A stretch of 64,000 bases of DNA from Diphasiastrum complanatum (GCA_029204225.1 CM055097.1:43862942-43926941), one strand, 5' to 3'; positions 45,622 through 58,263 are shown, counted from the first letter of the stretch. Made by a program: numbers and translations. Notes: generated by a model from the letters alone, not told the origin.

Positions 45622-46228
45622 TTTATTCAACTCGATATAATTATTACTTTTGCTTTTTATTATAAGATTGTTTGTTGTTTTTTTTTGCTAGTAGGAAATT
45701 CAAGAGAAAGATTCAGTATCAAAAGGACTTTCTATTGATATAAGTTGTGTTTTTGAGATTTTTTTTGGTGTTCATGTCTTTTTTTTTTTTTAATTTTTAA
45801 TTTTTTTAGCTCTAAGGGTCTGTCAAGATGGTGGTTCAGTCGAAAATTGGAACATAAGTCTCGGTCAAAAAGTATGTGGATCCAGTCTGGTCGAGATTTT
45901 ATCAAGCCCTGACTCGGTCGAGATTTGTGAGAAATTGGCAAAAATCTAGCTTGGTATTTTTTATGATAGAAGTTTGTAAGTGAATCTCACATGTGTGGAG
46001 GATGTTCCCACGTGTGGAGAATTGTAAAGTAAATCAAAATGTTTGATATAGGGGTCTCATAGAATTTCATTGTCAAGCATTTAGGTGTAGGACGTTGATA
46101 GGGTCAAATTTGGCATAGATGACAAATTATCCATTTCCACTTGTAATGCCACTATTGAGCCAAAATAGAGTTAGGAGGCCAAACTTGTTCCAATTAGAGT
46201 GTAGACAAGTGTAATGCTTTTGTTTGAT
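45622..46228. other. Non-coding sequence upstream of Gypsy-3 gag
   Basis: It has long A/T runs (45680-45800) and CACATGTGTGGAGGATG/CCACGTGTGGAG near 45990-46020. It should contain the Gypsy-3 leader and perhaps LTR remains, but I found no LTR ends or primer-binding site. Confidence 0.35.
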
Positions 46229-46376
46229 GAAGTTTAAGAGGTCCAATAGGATTTAGAGGTGGAACCATGTGTGGTCCAATAGGAATTTGAGGTGTGCTTG
46301 AATATAGTCCAATAGAATTTAGAGGTGCACGGATCAATGGTCCAATAGGATTAAGAGGTGGCAAAGTGTGATCCAA
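46229..46376. repeat. Short imperfect tandem repeat, about 34-43 bp period, four copies
   Basis: GGTCCAATAGGATTTAGAGGTG recurs with small changes near 46231, 46273, 46307 and 46339. The minus strand is an open proline-rich frame (NPIGPL repeats), likely a by-product. Confidence 0.7.
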
Positions 46377-46512
46377 TCATAGTTAAGCATAGTGGTAGCT
46401 CATGAATCTACTAGTATCATTGTACTCCTCATTTTGGATCTAATTGATTTTGAGATTGAGTGGATTTTGAGAGTCATTGAATTTCTAGCTTTCTCTCTCT
46501 ACCCGAGCTAGG

Positions 46513-46790
46513 ATGGCTCTCCACTACATTAAGATGAATGTCTCTAATGAGATATTGAGGGAGATTGGTGATTGTTCTACATCCAAGGAAGCTTGGGATT
46601 GTCTCAAGTCCATCTATGAGGCTAAGAACACCTCTAGGCTCCTCACTCTTAGAAATCAAATCTTCCAAAGTAGTCAAAAGAGTGATGAGAGTGCATCTAA
46701 TTATGTTTTGACAGTCAAGGATATTCATAGGGAGCTTGCATGTATTGGTGACTCAATCAATCAAAGTGAGCTGGTAAGGCCTAGTCTGGC
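46513..46790 (+). pseudogene. Copia-3-family gag fragment
   Basis: MALHYIKMNVSNEILREIG and SIYEAKNTSRLLTLRNQIF match Copia-3 gag (63720-63430, minus) closely, in the opposite orientation. It stops after NQSELV, before the zinc knuckle. Only about 95 codons survive and no LTR adjoins it. Confidence 0.8.
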
Positions 46791-46982
46791 AAGTCTCTTA
46801 ATAAATTGCGCTTCAAAAAGTGCTAGGTACCAATTACACTAGGTGGGTGAGCATGAAAAACCCATGCGTATGTCACGTATTTGTTTCCAAGTTTTATTCC
46901 CTAGTCTGACGATACAGTTATTGATTAAGAAATCATTCCATTGGTAGAGTAGATTTATATCAAGAGTGTGCTAGTCGTCTGA

Positions 46983-48189
46983 TCATTTTTTGCCCCATGA
47001 CCATTTAAAATTTTCCCGAGTATGATCCCATTTGTAATACAATAGATCATGTTTGGAATGTTTGAAAGCATATTTAATGGCTTTTTTCATAATCATTTTT
47101 AGTCCTTCTGGACCATCTAAGGGTATGTTCTCGTAGCATTTTGAAATATCTGCAACCCATACATTGGTAATCAAGGGTGGTAGGTTTAGATAGAAGTCCA
47201 TAGATGACTCACATTGCCAATGTAATATAGTATCTACTCTTAGGATACTTTTGTATGTATTTGCCTTAAGGCCTGCACCTTCCATGAGGAATGGTGATAG
47301 CATACCAAGAGCTCCTGTGAGAAATTTGGCAAGTTTAGTAAAACAACAGTCGTGAGCATTGGTAATCCATCTAAATGAATCCTTGTGAGCTTTAAAAGTG
47401 CAGAGGAGGTAAGGTAGAGAATCATTTTCCAAAAGTACTTCTGGTAAAGATTTCACAGTACGTCTGATATGTAAGAAAGTGAATCCTCAACAGAGTTAGA
47501 TAAGTCACTTGGAAAAGATTTTAACTTTGGGCTATTGAGTCTTTCTATGGCTAGTTTTTGTACAAAGAATTTACACATAAAGCATGAATTGTGTTGTGCT
47601 TTATCAATCCCATTAACATAAAGAAAGTTGGTAAGCCATTGTCGTTCATCATCGGCAATCCTATTCTTAATAAAAGAAGCATCATTACCATGAAGCCATT
47701 TACCCTTTCTAATAAAACTTAGTGCAGCATTTTTGCAAAAAACAACATGCTTTATTTTCATAGTTTTGTCCATAGAGGCATAAGAAGTCTAAATTAACTG
47801 TCATAAAGTTTGGAAGCAATTTCATTCACATTAGTTTTCCTTAAAGTAATATGGTTTAAGCCTTTTCCCAACGATTTCCGTAAAAGAGTACTTTTGATGA
47901 TATTACAGTCTGTACATATGACGTGACCAAATTTCTCTGAAATGAAAATTTTAAAACGTTTCAAAGTATGACAATGACAGGAATGCAGGTAATCTAAATC
48001 AAATTCACAAAAAACGTCGTAAGGAAAATACCATTCACATTTAACACTTGGTAGGTATGACAAGCCAAAGGTAATATCATAAAAGAGATCGTCTACAGTA
48101 CCAAAAAGTTTGGGTAAAATGTGAGAATAAAAGTTCTTCACATGGATAACTTCAAAAACTCTATTATAGTAACAGAAGTGCAAAAAAAA
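46983..48189 (-). pseudogene. Reverse-transcriptase gene remnant, probable Penelope-like element (3' part)
   Basis: Minus strand, three overlapping frames. 48185-47794 has FCYYNRVFEVIHVKNFYSHI, then CHCHTLKRFKIFISEKFGHV, CTDC and LGKGLNHITLRKTNVNEIAS. 47773-47453 has KNRIADDERQWLTNFLYVNG. 47456-46983 has LLCTFKAHKDSFRWITNAH, KLAKFLTGALG and VADISKCYENIP, which looks like reverse-transcriptase motif A. The HK...R order followed by D..KCY..IP suits Penelope/telomerase-type enzymes better than LTR or LINE enzymes. The YxDD palm box and a GIY-YIG nuclease were not found. The 5' part lies beyond Tat-B at 57234-58258. Confidence 0.45.
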
Positions 48190-48984
48190 TGTTAGCAACT
48201 GTGCTAACACAGAGAAAATAAAAAAATAATAATAAAACTCCGTGGCATGTGTTTTGTAAGACCACGTATGAGTATCTGTCAATAAACTTCAAGCCATGGC
48301 ATGTGATGTAGAAGCTTAAATAATAATAAAATAGCTTAAACTTAGATTTAGAACTTAGACTTAGGAAACTTAAGATTAGAAATATTTTATCTTAAGTTTT
48401 CCTAAGTTAAGAAATTTGAAGTTCTAAATCTTAAGTTAGAAGTTATTGAAAAACTAGAAACAGATTAGTCCCATAAGTTAGTAGACACTTATGGAAGACC
48501 CTCCTTGCCATAAAAGGAGTGGTATTTGCATTGTAACCAACACTTTTGAGATTAAGCTATCTTGCTCTCTATTTTGGAGAATTATCATTCTATGTCATTT
48601 GTGTTCCCTTTGGAAAGGTGCATAGCTTGAGAGAAGGTGCTCGGGCCTCCTCTTGCCTCCTTTTCATCGGTTTATTGTGGCATGTTCTTTATTGCTTACT
48701 TGCTTAATATTAGCCACAATATTATTTTATTACCCTTTGGGTGTTAAGTAGAATTTAGATTAAACACCTTGCTAGTTGGGTAAGCCTTAGCAAGGGTTTA
48801 TATTTTGTCACCTTAGATAGTTTCATTTCCGTTTTGAGCACTAGTTGGGTAAGCCTTAGTGCTTCTTAGTTTCGCATTTCTGTTTGAACCTTGTAGAAAC
48901 TTAAAAAGTGTACGAATTTCTACATCTCTATACTACACCTGTAAGTAGATCTAGCCATCGCACACACTAGAAATACTTCCAACA
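48190..48984 (+). repeat. 5' LTR of Tat-B
   Basis: 795 bp, TGTTAGC to TTCCAACA, followed by TTGGCGCCATTG. Its central segment has the same orientation as the Tat-A 3' LTR, which shows that the Tat-A 5' LTR is the rearranged one. It lacks one copy of the GGCATGTGTTTTGTAAG repeat. Confidence 0.9.
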
Positions 48985-49823
48985 TTGGCGCCATTGCCGC
49001 CTTTAAGTATTTTTCTACCTAGCTTCTTCTCCTTTTTCTTTTGTTTTTTGCTTCCGTGTTGTATGTTTGCTTGTGTGCTTATCTCTATCTACCAACAAAA
49101 AGCACGCATCGTCTCTCCAGGTCCTACACGAGCTGCGGAGCAACTTCTCAAACCGAGGGGAAGCAACAAAAGAGTCCACTTGGGCATTTTCTTCAGAAGA
49201 AGTGACCCAAGTGACCTTTTTCACAACCAAAAAGGTATATCAGAATTCGCTAGTCTATCTGCAGCCCTAACAGACCCTGACCTTTCATTTTATCACCTCC
49301 ACGAATTCTGACCACAGTCAGATTTTGAGAAAACAGCCTGATATACTGTCAAAATCCCTCATTTCTCATCAAAATCTTTGTCCTAGAATTCGTCGACTTC
49401 ACTGAGGCTAGATCTCATTAAGATCAATCCTTCAACAGCTCCACGAATTCTATCTCACAGATTTTGCCCGTTTAATGTCAAAACATCACATTTTTCTCTA
49501 TATTCCCTATCTACCAGTCAAACCTCTCTATTAGAATTCGCCATCCAGCCTAAGAATTCGTCCTCACAGAGCCACGATTTCCTTGTACTATCCGCGAATT
49601 TTAAAACGCAAATTTTTTTCCAGAAAATCTAAAAAAATCACTATTCTGACATTCAGAAACCTTTTTCAGAATTCACGAGTATTACAGTTAGATTTATCTG
49701 CCTCTCCACGATTTCTCAGCCTGTCCGCGAATTCTATAACAATCAGAAAGACCTTTTTTGTTCTACACTATCCGTTCTGCAAGCAAACTACCTTTTTTGT
49801 CAAATACATTTATATTCTGCATC

Positions 49824-52160
49824 ATGTCTCGCAACTGTGCTGAATCTTCTAATCCGACTCCTCCACGAATGGAATGAAGAATTCCACGTATCGATGCACC
49901 AAAGTACGATGGCAAATCTGACCCAGTCCGATTTCTCCAAGACATTGATAATGCATGCCATTTTTATGAAGATACCTCTGAAACTGAAGAGCTTCGCCTA
50001 TTTCTCATGGTACTCTATGGCACTACCAAGGAGTGGTACTTGAATCTCAAAGCTCCTGATCTTGCTTCTTGGACCACCCTCAAGGACGCTCTCAAACCAT
50101 CCAGAGCCCGTTCATTCAAATTACTCATATCAAGACGCATCGTGAAGAGTCTGTTCAAAACTACATTGAGCGTTTTAAACGTCTCAAAGTAGAATGTGTT
50201 GATGAACATATCACTGAACGAATGGCCATAAAACTATTTTTAGTTGGATTGCCAAAAAACATCCACCGTGAAATCAAACCAGTTGACCTTTATGATCAAC
50301 TTAAAGATTGATGACTGATGCTATCCGTGAAGAAGACGAAGGTTCCGACGATGACTTTGACCATTGTGAAAAGAAATCTAAAAATCCGGACCGTCCTAAT
50401 CACCCGAAATCTGATAATATTGCTCAGTCTTCTGAACTTCTACATCAAATGGAAACCTGGCAAAAAGCTCAACAATCTCATATGGATAAACTCACTACCA
50501 ATTTTCAAACTGCCATGAAACAGATTGCTAAGAAATCCTTTCCAGCAAGGAAAAATGTCTGGTGTCCAATCTGCTCACAGCATCACACTGCTAATGAATG
50601 CCCTCAACTATGAAATCATTTCCCAGTAGCCACCAGACCAACCATCTATCGAGCTTACCGCCCATACCCGAAACAACAACCTCTGCCACGACCAGGGGTT
50701 TACCAACCATGCCCACCTGCACCAAATCAATACCCATCCCCACGTCAACACTTTGTTGTTAACCAACCTGCCCCACAAAACGCTGTCTATTATCTTGATC
50801 TGAATACCATCGATCTGTCCACCTACTATGTGGAAGATAATACTCAACCGCAATACTCTACTGAAACGGTTGTTTATTATACCTATGATTCTAATGCTCA
50901 ACCAGTGGATCCCCATGCCCAAGCTTACAATCCAAACCAAGCTGTCTTGCCGCACAACAACTACCCGCAATACGAGGATGCTTTATATGTGCATAAAAAC
51001 ATCCTAGTATCCACTGCCCAAATAAACTCCGCTTTCCTCCAGCTTGTGAAAACTGTGGTATTGAACATCACATGAAGGACTGCCCATCCTGATCTAAGCC
51101 AACCACTCTTGTCTGTTCAGTGCAAGTAGAAACCTTACCAGTCAAAACACATCCTACTTGGGTCTTGACTCGGGCACAAACCCAACGCCAAACCCCTACA
51201 CTTGCACCCAACAAAACGCAACCGCAGGCGGTTCCTCCAAGTGATGATTCAACCTTGATAGTTTATCCTCACCCATCTGAAGAAATTCGGCTGCATCATG
51301 AGTATCGCCAGCAAATCCGCAAGCGACCGACCAACAATCTTCCTCTTCCCATAAAGTACCTCACAAGCCCTTTGAAAGCAAAAGCCTTGAAGGTACCGAA
51401 GTCTGGGGAGATTAACTACAAGCCAATGTCACCCTTCCCTTCCATGTACTCTGGAAGCATGCTGGCCAGTGGAAACAATAGATCCAATTAAATACCACCA
51501 CCACTATTGACGAGTTGCATGAAATGCCCTTACATCTAACCAATCCACTCAGCGAACGAGACAACATCAAAATCTCAGCTACCCATCATCAATCCCGTGA
51601 AGTTTTAGCAAAACTCGATGATGGTTCCGGGGTTAATATCATTTTCACATCCCTCGTGATGGAATGAAATCTGAGAGACAAGCTAGCCAAACCTACTTGT
51701 CAGCTTCGAATGGTTGGTCAAAGTGTGGTCCGACCTACCGGTTTCCTTCCGCACATGCTGATCAAACTAGGAGGTCTCAAGTTTTCTGTTGATATTGTAG
51801 TACTTGATATTCCCAATAATGCCTATTCTTATGAATTACTACTTGGTCGTCCGTGGCTCACCAATGCACGAGTCATTCACGACTGGAGCAAAGGCCGAGT
51901 CACTTCTGGTAATCATGACAATTCTATCACAATTGACTCAACGGGTAAAGTAAAACCTGCACGCATACATGACGAGGGATCCTCAACCACCAACTCAGTA
52001 TTTGAGCCATCCCAGTCCAGCCACGAAAAAGGTCATTATGTTAAATCTACTGATATCATAAACTGGAGTCACAGTCTAGCTACCATTGATTGTGTGAATG
52101 TCGATTACTGTGCTCAACATCAGGATAATTGTACCTCTGATCGATCACGACCAATTACCT
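49824..52160 (+). pseudogene. Tat-B gag and protease
   Basis: ATG at 49824 (MSRNCAESSNPTPPR). The gag frame shifts at once through a short insertion (TGGAATGAAGAATTCCACG, 49870-49890). It then has YLNLKAPDLASWTTLKDALK, VGLPKNIHREIKPVDLYDQL and the intact zinc finger CPICSQHHTANECP (about 50565). Protease near 51610 reads LDDGSGVNII, so the catalytic DGG of Tat-A is DDG here. The frame from 51710 runs through the point where Tat-A has its 4-bp duplication. Confidence 0.85.
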
Positions 52161-54099
52161 GATCTGGATACACCCATCATCAATATCAATTTTATTGATA
52201 TTCTTCTACACCATGATGAGCTGCTAAATGTTGCATGGATACCTACTAATGAATCAGATGATTTATTCATTGATGACGAGAACGTCTTACGAATTCAGAA
52301 TTGCCCAGAAGATATGAACATTTCTGATATTCAGATCCTCAACTATATGGAAGCACTTCCCCCGAAGACCTATCCGCAACATGCTTCCAAGGTGGAATCC
52401 ATTGCCAAGGTTGCAATTGAAAAACCTGAGACGAAATTCTACCATCCCAAACACCCACACTATCCATGGGATCTATGTGAGGAGGAGACTATCTTTCAAA
52501 TTGATGACGAGATCCTCTATGACATACCAACTGTCTCTCCACCACCAGAACCTCAACCATGTGGTCATAGTATGAAAGAGAAAATGAAAAAACCACTTCA
52601 AATTCAACCGTCGGGTGACCTCACAATTGTTCGGAAAGTTCTTGAAATTGCCTCTATCCCTACAACAATCCCCAAAATGGCACCATCTCGGCAAGATAAA
52701 GACAAGGCCCCCCTCGAATCTCCAGCCTTGATGTTCCTACATACTTTAAGGACTATACAATCGAGGATGTCACAATCAAATTACCCCAAGCTCAACGTGA
52801 GCCCACTGGTAATTCACCCTACAAAGGCCCTGCACAAACCATAACCCTTTCCCTGAGTGAGCCAAATGAAACCAACGAATATCTTGTCCACGTCGGAGCT
52901 CATCTCAATCACGAACAACGAAGACGGCTTGAAAAGCTCCTGCAAAAATATCGACATATCTTTGTCTGGACCTACAAAGACATGAAAGGCGTCTCACCCC
53001 AAGTAGATGTGCATCGTATCCCACTTAAACCGGGTGCGAGGCCCACTGCGAGTCATCTATATAGATGCAATCCCATCTATAAGGCCAAGATCAAAGGAAA
53101 ATTACAACGCCTCTTAGATGCAGGATTTATCTATGAAATTGAGCATACTGAGTGGGTCTCCCCAATTGTCATCGTCCCCAAGAAAAATGGAAAACTTTAG
53201 ATCTGTGTCGATTTTAAGAAACTTAATGTCGTCATTGAATGTGATCATTTTCCACTACCTTTCGGAGAATCCATCTTAGAAAATCTAGCAGGAGATGAGG
53301 GTTACTTCTTCTTAGATGGCTTTAGCGGATATAATATGATCCAAATTGCTGAAGAAGATCAACACAAAATAGCCTTTGCCACAGAATGGGGAACCTTCTA
53401 CTAGAAATTCATGTCTTTTGGTGTCTGCAACACTCCTAGCACCTTCCAACGTGTTATGCAAGCGGCCTTTTCTCAACAGATGGGCGATACCTTAGAAGTT
53501 TACTTGGACAATTTAGGAGCCGATTTTGAAAAAATACATCATCTGTTTGTGCTCGAAAAAATGTTTATCCAATGTCAACACTTCGGTATCTCTCTTAATC
53601 CTGAAAAATGCCAGATTTGGGTAATCCATGGTATTGTGTTAGGACATATTATCTCACGAAATGTCATTGCCACTGATCCTGAAAAGATTCTTATCATTCA
53701 AAATCTACTGGAACCGCATAAGATACGTGAAGTTTACTCCTTCCTTGGCCACGCCAACTACTATCGGTGCTTTATTTTCGATTTCGCTAACAAAGCATGC
53801 TTAATCTACAAAGTAGTTGTAGTTCGCAAATGGACGAATGAACAACGCGTCGTCTTTAATCACCTCAAAGAAGCCCTTACCAATGCACCCATCCTCCAGG
53901 CTCCTAATTATTCTAAAGAATTCCATGTGCATACCGATGCATCCAAGTATGCCATTGGAGTAGTGCTCACCCAATCGGGAGAATTAGAAAAGGACTACCC
54001 AATTCGTTTTCTTAGTCGACAATTGATACCTGTTGAAATCAATTATACCACTATCGAACGCAAAGCCTTGGCAATGGTATATGCGGTTCAGAAGTTTCG
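52161..54099 (+). pseudogene. Tat-B reverse transcriptase and RNase H start
   Basis: EWVSPIVIVPKKNGKL (about 53150), VCNTPSTFQRVMQAAFSQQM, and the catalytic box EVYLDNLG, where the second catalytic Asp is Asn; enzyme activity would be lost. RNase H starts FHVHTDASKYAIGVVLTQSG. The frame 53411-54142 is open for over 240 codons but its last 14 codons are antisense sequence from the inversion. Confidence 0.87.
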
Positions 54100-56044
54100 T
54101 CCCAAAAAAGAAAAACGTCTGATAGTGCAAAAATGTTTCTGATCAGAATTTGCGGAGATAGTAGGGAAATCGTGAGAATCAATTTGAGCTCCAGCGAATT
54201 GTCTGCAAATTTTGAGAATCGATATCTGATGAAGAAAACTACTATTTTTTTCCTATTTTTAGACTTTTTTTTTATCTGAGACAAAATTCGCGGAGGTAAA
54301 AAATGAATCGTCCTCTGTGAAAAAGGGTCAGGTGAATTCTATCTGAGATGCTGTGAAAAAATTTCGTCTGAAACTAATGACTTTTGTGGTTTTTTCAAAG
54401 AAGATTGTTGGTATACCTGATCTGATAGTATCTTGATGGGTGGAACAAGAAATCACAGCAAAAATGTGGCATGCAAACAACAAAAAGGGAGAAGAGAAAA
54501 AAAAAAGTAGAAAACAAGCAACTAATACATATCAAGATAAAAGTAGGGTTCGTTGTACTTTCTCAGTCAACTCCCATTCACTACAGTGTCGAGGATATCG
54601 CCTTGAAGGGTTTGGAGTTGGACATATCCAGAGGCAAGGATTTTTTTTATTACGTAAGGTCCTTGGCCCAAAAATTTCAGTTTGCCTTTGAAGGCTTTGG
54701 CCTGGTATAGCAGAACCTTATCTCCAACCTGGAAGTCTCTAAGTTTCAATGATCGATCATGCCATGCTTTTTGTCGTCGTTTGTGGACTTGTTGAGCATG
54801 GATGCTGATCTGTCGTGTTTCACAGAGTTGTTTTAGATGGAATAACCTATTTGCTAGATTCTGAGGAGTATCGAGCTCAAGGTTGTAGGCTACTCAAAGG
54901 GAGGGGATATGGAATTCCTCAGGCATAATGGCTTCTTGACCATATGTGAGCTGGAAGGGGGTTAAGCATGTAGCTCGCTTCGGGGTAGTGCGATAAGCCC
55001 AGAGAGCAGCATGGAGTTTGAGTTCCCAATCAGATCGGCTGGATTCACGGTTTTGGTGAGAATTCCACATAGGATTTTATTGGTGGATTCTGCCTGGCCA
55101 TTGCAGTGTGGATAGTATGGGGAACTTTTGCGATGTACCACAAAAAATCTGGAAAGAAGATCTGCAATGACAGAGTTAAGGAAATGTGTACCCCTATCAT
55201 TGATAAGTTCTAGAGGACATCTGAATCGAACTATAACATGTTCATAGAGAAACTTGGCGGTAGAACGAGCGTCAGCATTACGAACAACTCTTGCTTCGGC
55301 CCATTTGGTGCAGTAGTCCGTAGCTACTATGATGTAACAAGATTGTGTGTGTCGAGTAGCAGGACTAATAGGTCCGACATAATCAATTCCCCATTTCTAG
55401 AAAGCTTGATCAGTGGTCATGTAGTCTGTTTTTTGAAAGCGTTTTGTGCGTTGGCAGACATCACAAGCTTTAGTGTAATTGTGCGTATCCTTTAAGAGTG
55501 TTGGCCACCAAAAATCGGCTAAGAGAATTTTCTTAGCAGTTGTTTCAGAAGAGAAATGGCCGGCACCAATACCTTCATGAGTAAGGGAAATTATAGAGGG
55601 TATTTCTCCTTCAGTAAGACATCGTCGGATAATTCCATCTAACCCTTGCTTGTAGAGTTGTCCTGCAATTAACGTATATGGTTTAGCTTTGAGGACCAAC
55701 GCACGTTGTTCAAGTTTAGAGAAGGATGGATCCATCTGCCCTGAAGTTAAATATTCGGTAATTTCCTTAGCCCATATAGGTGTAGAGTCAACTTGGAAAA
55801 GGATTGCATCTGGTAAATCATCATTGACGTCTTGATCAGGGGTAGGAAGGTTAGGGATTCGGGATAGATGGTCTGCTAAAAAATGCTGAACTCCCTTACG
55901 AACCACGATCCTAAACTCAAATTCTCTCAATAATAGGATCCATCTAGTAATACGGCCGGTGGCGCAGGTCTTGTTGATGAGATACAACAGTGCTTGATGA
56001 TCAGTGAAGAACGCAAAGACTTTTCCTAGAAGATAATGGCGAAA
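54100..56044 (-). pseudogene. Inverted Tat-B segment: RNase H end, integrase and 3' leader
   Basis: Minus strand 56044 to 54100: FFTDHQALLYLINKT, GVQHFLADHLSRIPNLPTPD and the intact zinc domain HEGIGAGHF...CDVCQRTKRF (open for 217 codons). The integrase core IDYVGPISPATRHTQS follows after a stop at about 55397, and LKLRDFQVGDKVLLYQAKAF at about 54750. Both edges join without added sequence: GAAGTTTCG/TCCC at 54100 and GGCGAA/AAATCAC at 56044. The integrase here is better preserved than in Tat-A. Confidence 0.88.
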
Positions 56045-56284
56045 AATCACTTATAGAAATTTGCGGGCCCTCAGATTGTTGCCTCAAAATTTGCAACCAT
56101 CATTACCAAATCGTGGAGGCTGAGGACAATTTTTGGGTGAAGTTACAAATTCCTGCCAAAAAAAGTCTATATATTGGGCTCCACCTTCTCTCCACGAGTT
56201 CATTTTAGATTGCTGCTCTCGAGTTCATGCCAAATTTTTTCAAAATTTTCAAAATTCTCAAAGCAATCTAAAATCACTGTTATC

Positions 56285-57233
56285 ATGGCTTCCTGCGATT
56301 CCTCGCTGAGCTTGCATCGTCATAAACCCCCTCGTCCTTATTCAGGGAGTATAGTCATGATCTATCTTAAGAATTACGCCGAGCAGTTCACACTGTCCAA
56401 GGATATCCTCACGAACCTTGGATTTGATCTGACACTTTTCCGAGACCAGCAGAGCGAGAGCCTCATCCGAACAACTACTCGACCTATTCGGATGAGTTCC
56501 AAACTTTCCGGATTACATCCACGAGTGGCAGCTATTCTATTATCAATGTCTCTCCTGGGGATCTTCAGAGCGTCGGCTTTCCTAATCTCAGAGAGACAAT
56601 CCATGGAAAGGGCACCAGCTATGATGCCAAGTACTTTACCAAGTTTCTGACAGACAATGGCAAAACCATTGCCCAAACCAACGACGGGATCGCTATTCGT
56701 CTCATCAAGGATCCCCATCTATGGGCCGCCTCAAAGATCCTCGTCACCATGGTTGCAGTACATACCACCAAGATGGATCGCATCCCACCGAGCGATCTCT
56801 TCTCTCTGACTCTCACCATGGGTGATCCCACTCAAAATTATAAGTGGGTTGAGAAGGTAGCGGAGAAGCTGTGCGGAGCTCTGAAAGCCCGCAAATCAAC
56901 TACCAAATGTGGGTATCTCCTCCACATGTTGGTCACCAAGCAATTGGGGTCTAAGACGGCTGCTACCATCAAGGAGCTGGATGCTGTTTATCCAAGCACA
57001 AAAAAGTGAGCCACCCCCCAACCGACAGCAGAACCAGTCTCACCAGCCCCACCTACTAAGAAGCAGAAAGGGAAGGCAGTCAGCACAGAAGCAGATGTCC
57101 CGGATGGCATTCTATCCAGTGACATCGGGGTAGAATATGCTGAATTCGGAGGGAGTCTTAAACCATCTCAGGTCCCAAAGGAAGTCCTAGAGCAGCAGGC
57201 GGCCTTACTTCACCAAGCCCAACAAGATTATTC
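56285..57233 (+). pseudogene. Tat-B accessory ORF, N-terminal part
   Basis: ATG at 56285, 117 bases after CTATATATTGGG (56168). It matches the first 310 codons of the Tat-A accessory ORF (RIPPSDLFSLTLTMGDPTQN, STTKCGYLLHMLVTKQLGSK) with a frame change near 56470, an in-frame loss near 56640 and a TGA at 57007. It is truncated by the right-hand breakpoint. Confidence 0.8.
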
Positions 57234-58258
57234 ATTATGAACCAGATGGCATGGTCAAACCAGATGATAGAGGAACTATTTTTGCATTTTTCACCACATC
57301 TATATTTGAAAAGGGTCTTTTCTAGTTCCAGATCCTGGCTTGGTATAAATTCATTCTGTTAAAGCCAATTTCAAAATGGCCTCTAGTTCGAGCCCAAGTT
57401 TGCTCAGAGGAATACCGAGAAGGTTCAAACTTGTTCATACGGATAATGGTGTCGAAGGCGACAGGGGTCTCAAGAAAAGGATTTTTATGTAGGGTGGCTA
57501 ACTTGCAGACTTCTATCTCTTTTTCTATCAGATGGGTCATCATAATCCAAAGATCGATCGGAATGGGTGCAAGGAAGTTGATAGATGGCAGACTCCAAAG
57601 TTTATACGAAGTAAGAGTAGATTTGTATTCGATAATTCTGTTGGGGACAAAAGGAACTTGACAACTTTTAGATTGACAAAAATTATAAGAAGAAAAGTCA
57701 CCAATGTTGTAGATGTCTTGGAAAAATATTTATAACTGGGAGGCACTATCCTCGTCAAGGTCATCAGTAAAGACAAGAGGATGTGGTGAAAGAGGTGCAT
57801 CAGATATAGAAGAGGAAATAACAGCAGGGGTGACACAATTTTCATTTTTCATGCACATGAACACTTTTCTAATGTGTAAATTGCAGAACTTTTCTTCTTC
57901 TTCAAATCTTTCAATGAAATCATTGAGACGACCATAAAGATTTTTCATTAGACTCAAAGTATCTTTCTTCTTAACAAACTCAAGATAGATCTTAACCTAG
58001 TCAATAGTCTCAAGTAAATCAATAAGACAGAGAATCTTATCCTAAGGTCCAGCAGAAGAACAAGTGGCCCTATTAGTATCAATGATAAAATTATGCATTT
58101 CAACGACCTTTTTCATACAGCAAATCAAAGTCTGAACAAAATGGTTAGGCGGAGGAAGGGGCTCCCCATAACCCAAAGCAGCAGCATCTTGAAACCATCA
58201 TGTGTTGAAGCAAACTGTGCCCAATCATAAAGGTTCTGATTGTGCAGTCTAAAGTCAA
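57234..58258 (-). pseudogene. Probable Penelope-like gene remnant (5' part)
   Basis: Minus strand: from about 58258 LYDWAQFASTHDGFK, GEPLPPPNHFVQTLICCMKK, MSLMKNLYGRLNDFIERFEE and CNLHIRKVFMCMKNENC, then LWSLPSINFLAPIPIDLWIM and HKNPFLETPVAFDTIIRMNK, to SSGLTMPSGS near 57240. At least four frame breaks or stops. Direction and position fit the 5' half of the gene continued at 48189. No conserved enzyme motif in this part. Confidence 0.4.
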
Positions 58259-58263
58259 CCATC

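Larger units (their letters stand above)
48190..57233 (+). mobile_element. Tat-B: second Tat element, 3'-truncated and carrying an internal inversion
   Basis: It begins at TGTTAGCAACTG and follows Tat-A collinearly through gag, protease, reverse transcriptase and half of RNase H. Bases 54100-56044 are the reverse complement of the Tat-A segment 33781-35702. The sequence then resumes in normal order into the accessory ORF and stops at 57233 within a GCCCAACAAG string, where Tat-A continues. No 3' LTR remains. The right-hand join is to the 5' part of the Penelope-like gene, so a deletion removed the end. Confidence 0.9.

Noticed and set aside
47794-48282. Single minus-strand gene running across 48190
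   Set aside because: Its first codons are antisense Tat-B LTR; the same opening MTDTHTWSYKTHATEFYYY is seen opposite other Tat LTRs, so it is not a true N-terminus.
48185-57238. Target-site duplication for Tat-B
   Set aside because: The bases before the 5' LTR are AAAAA, but the 3' LTR is deleted, so no partner can be tested.
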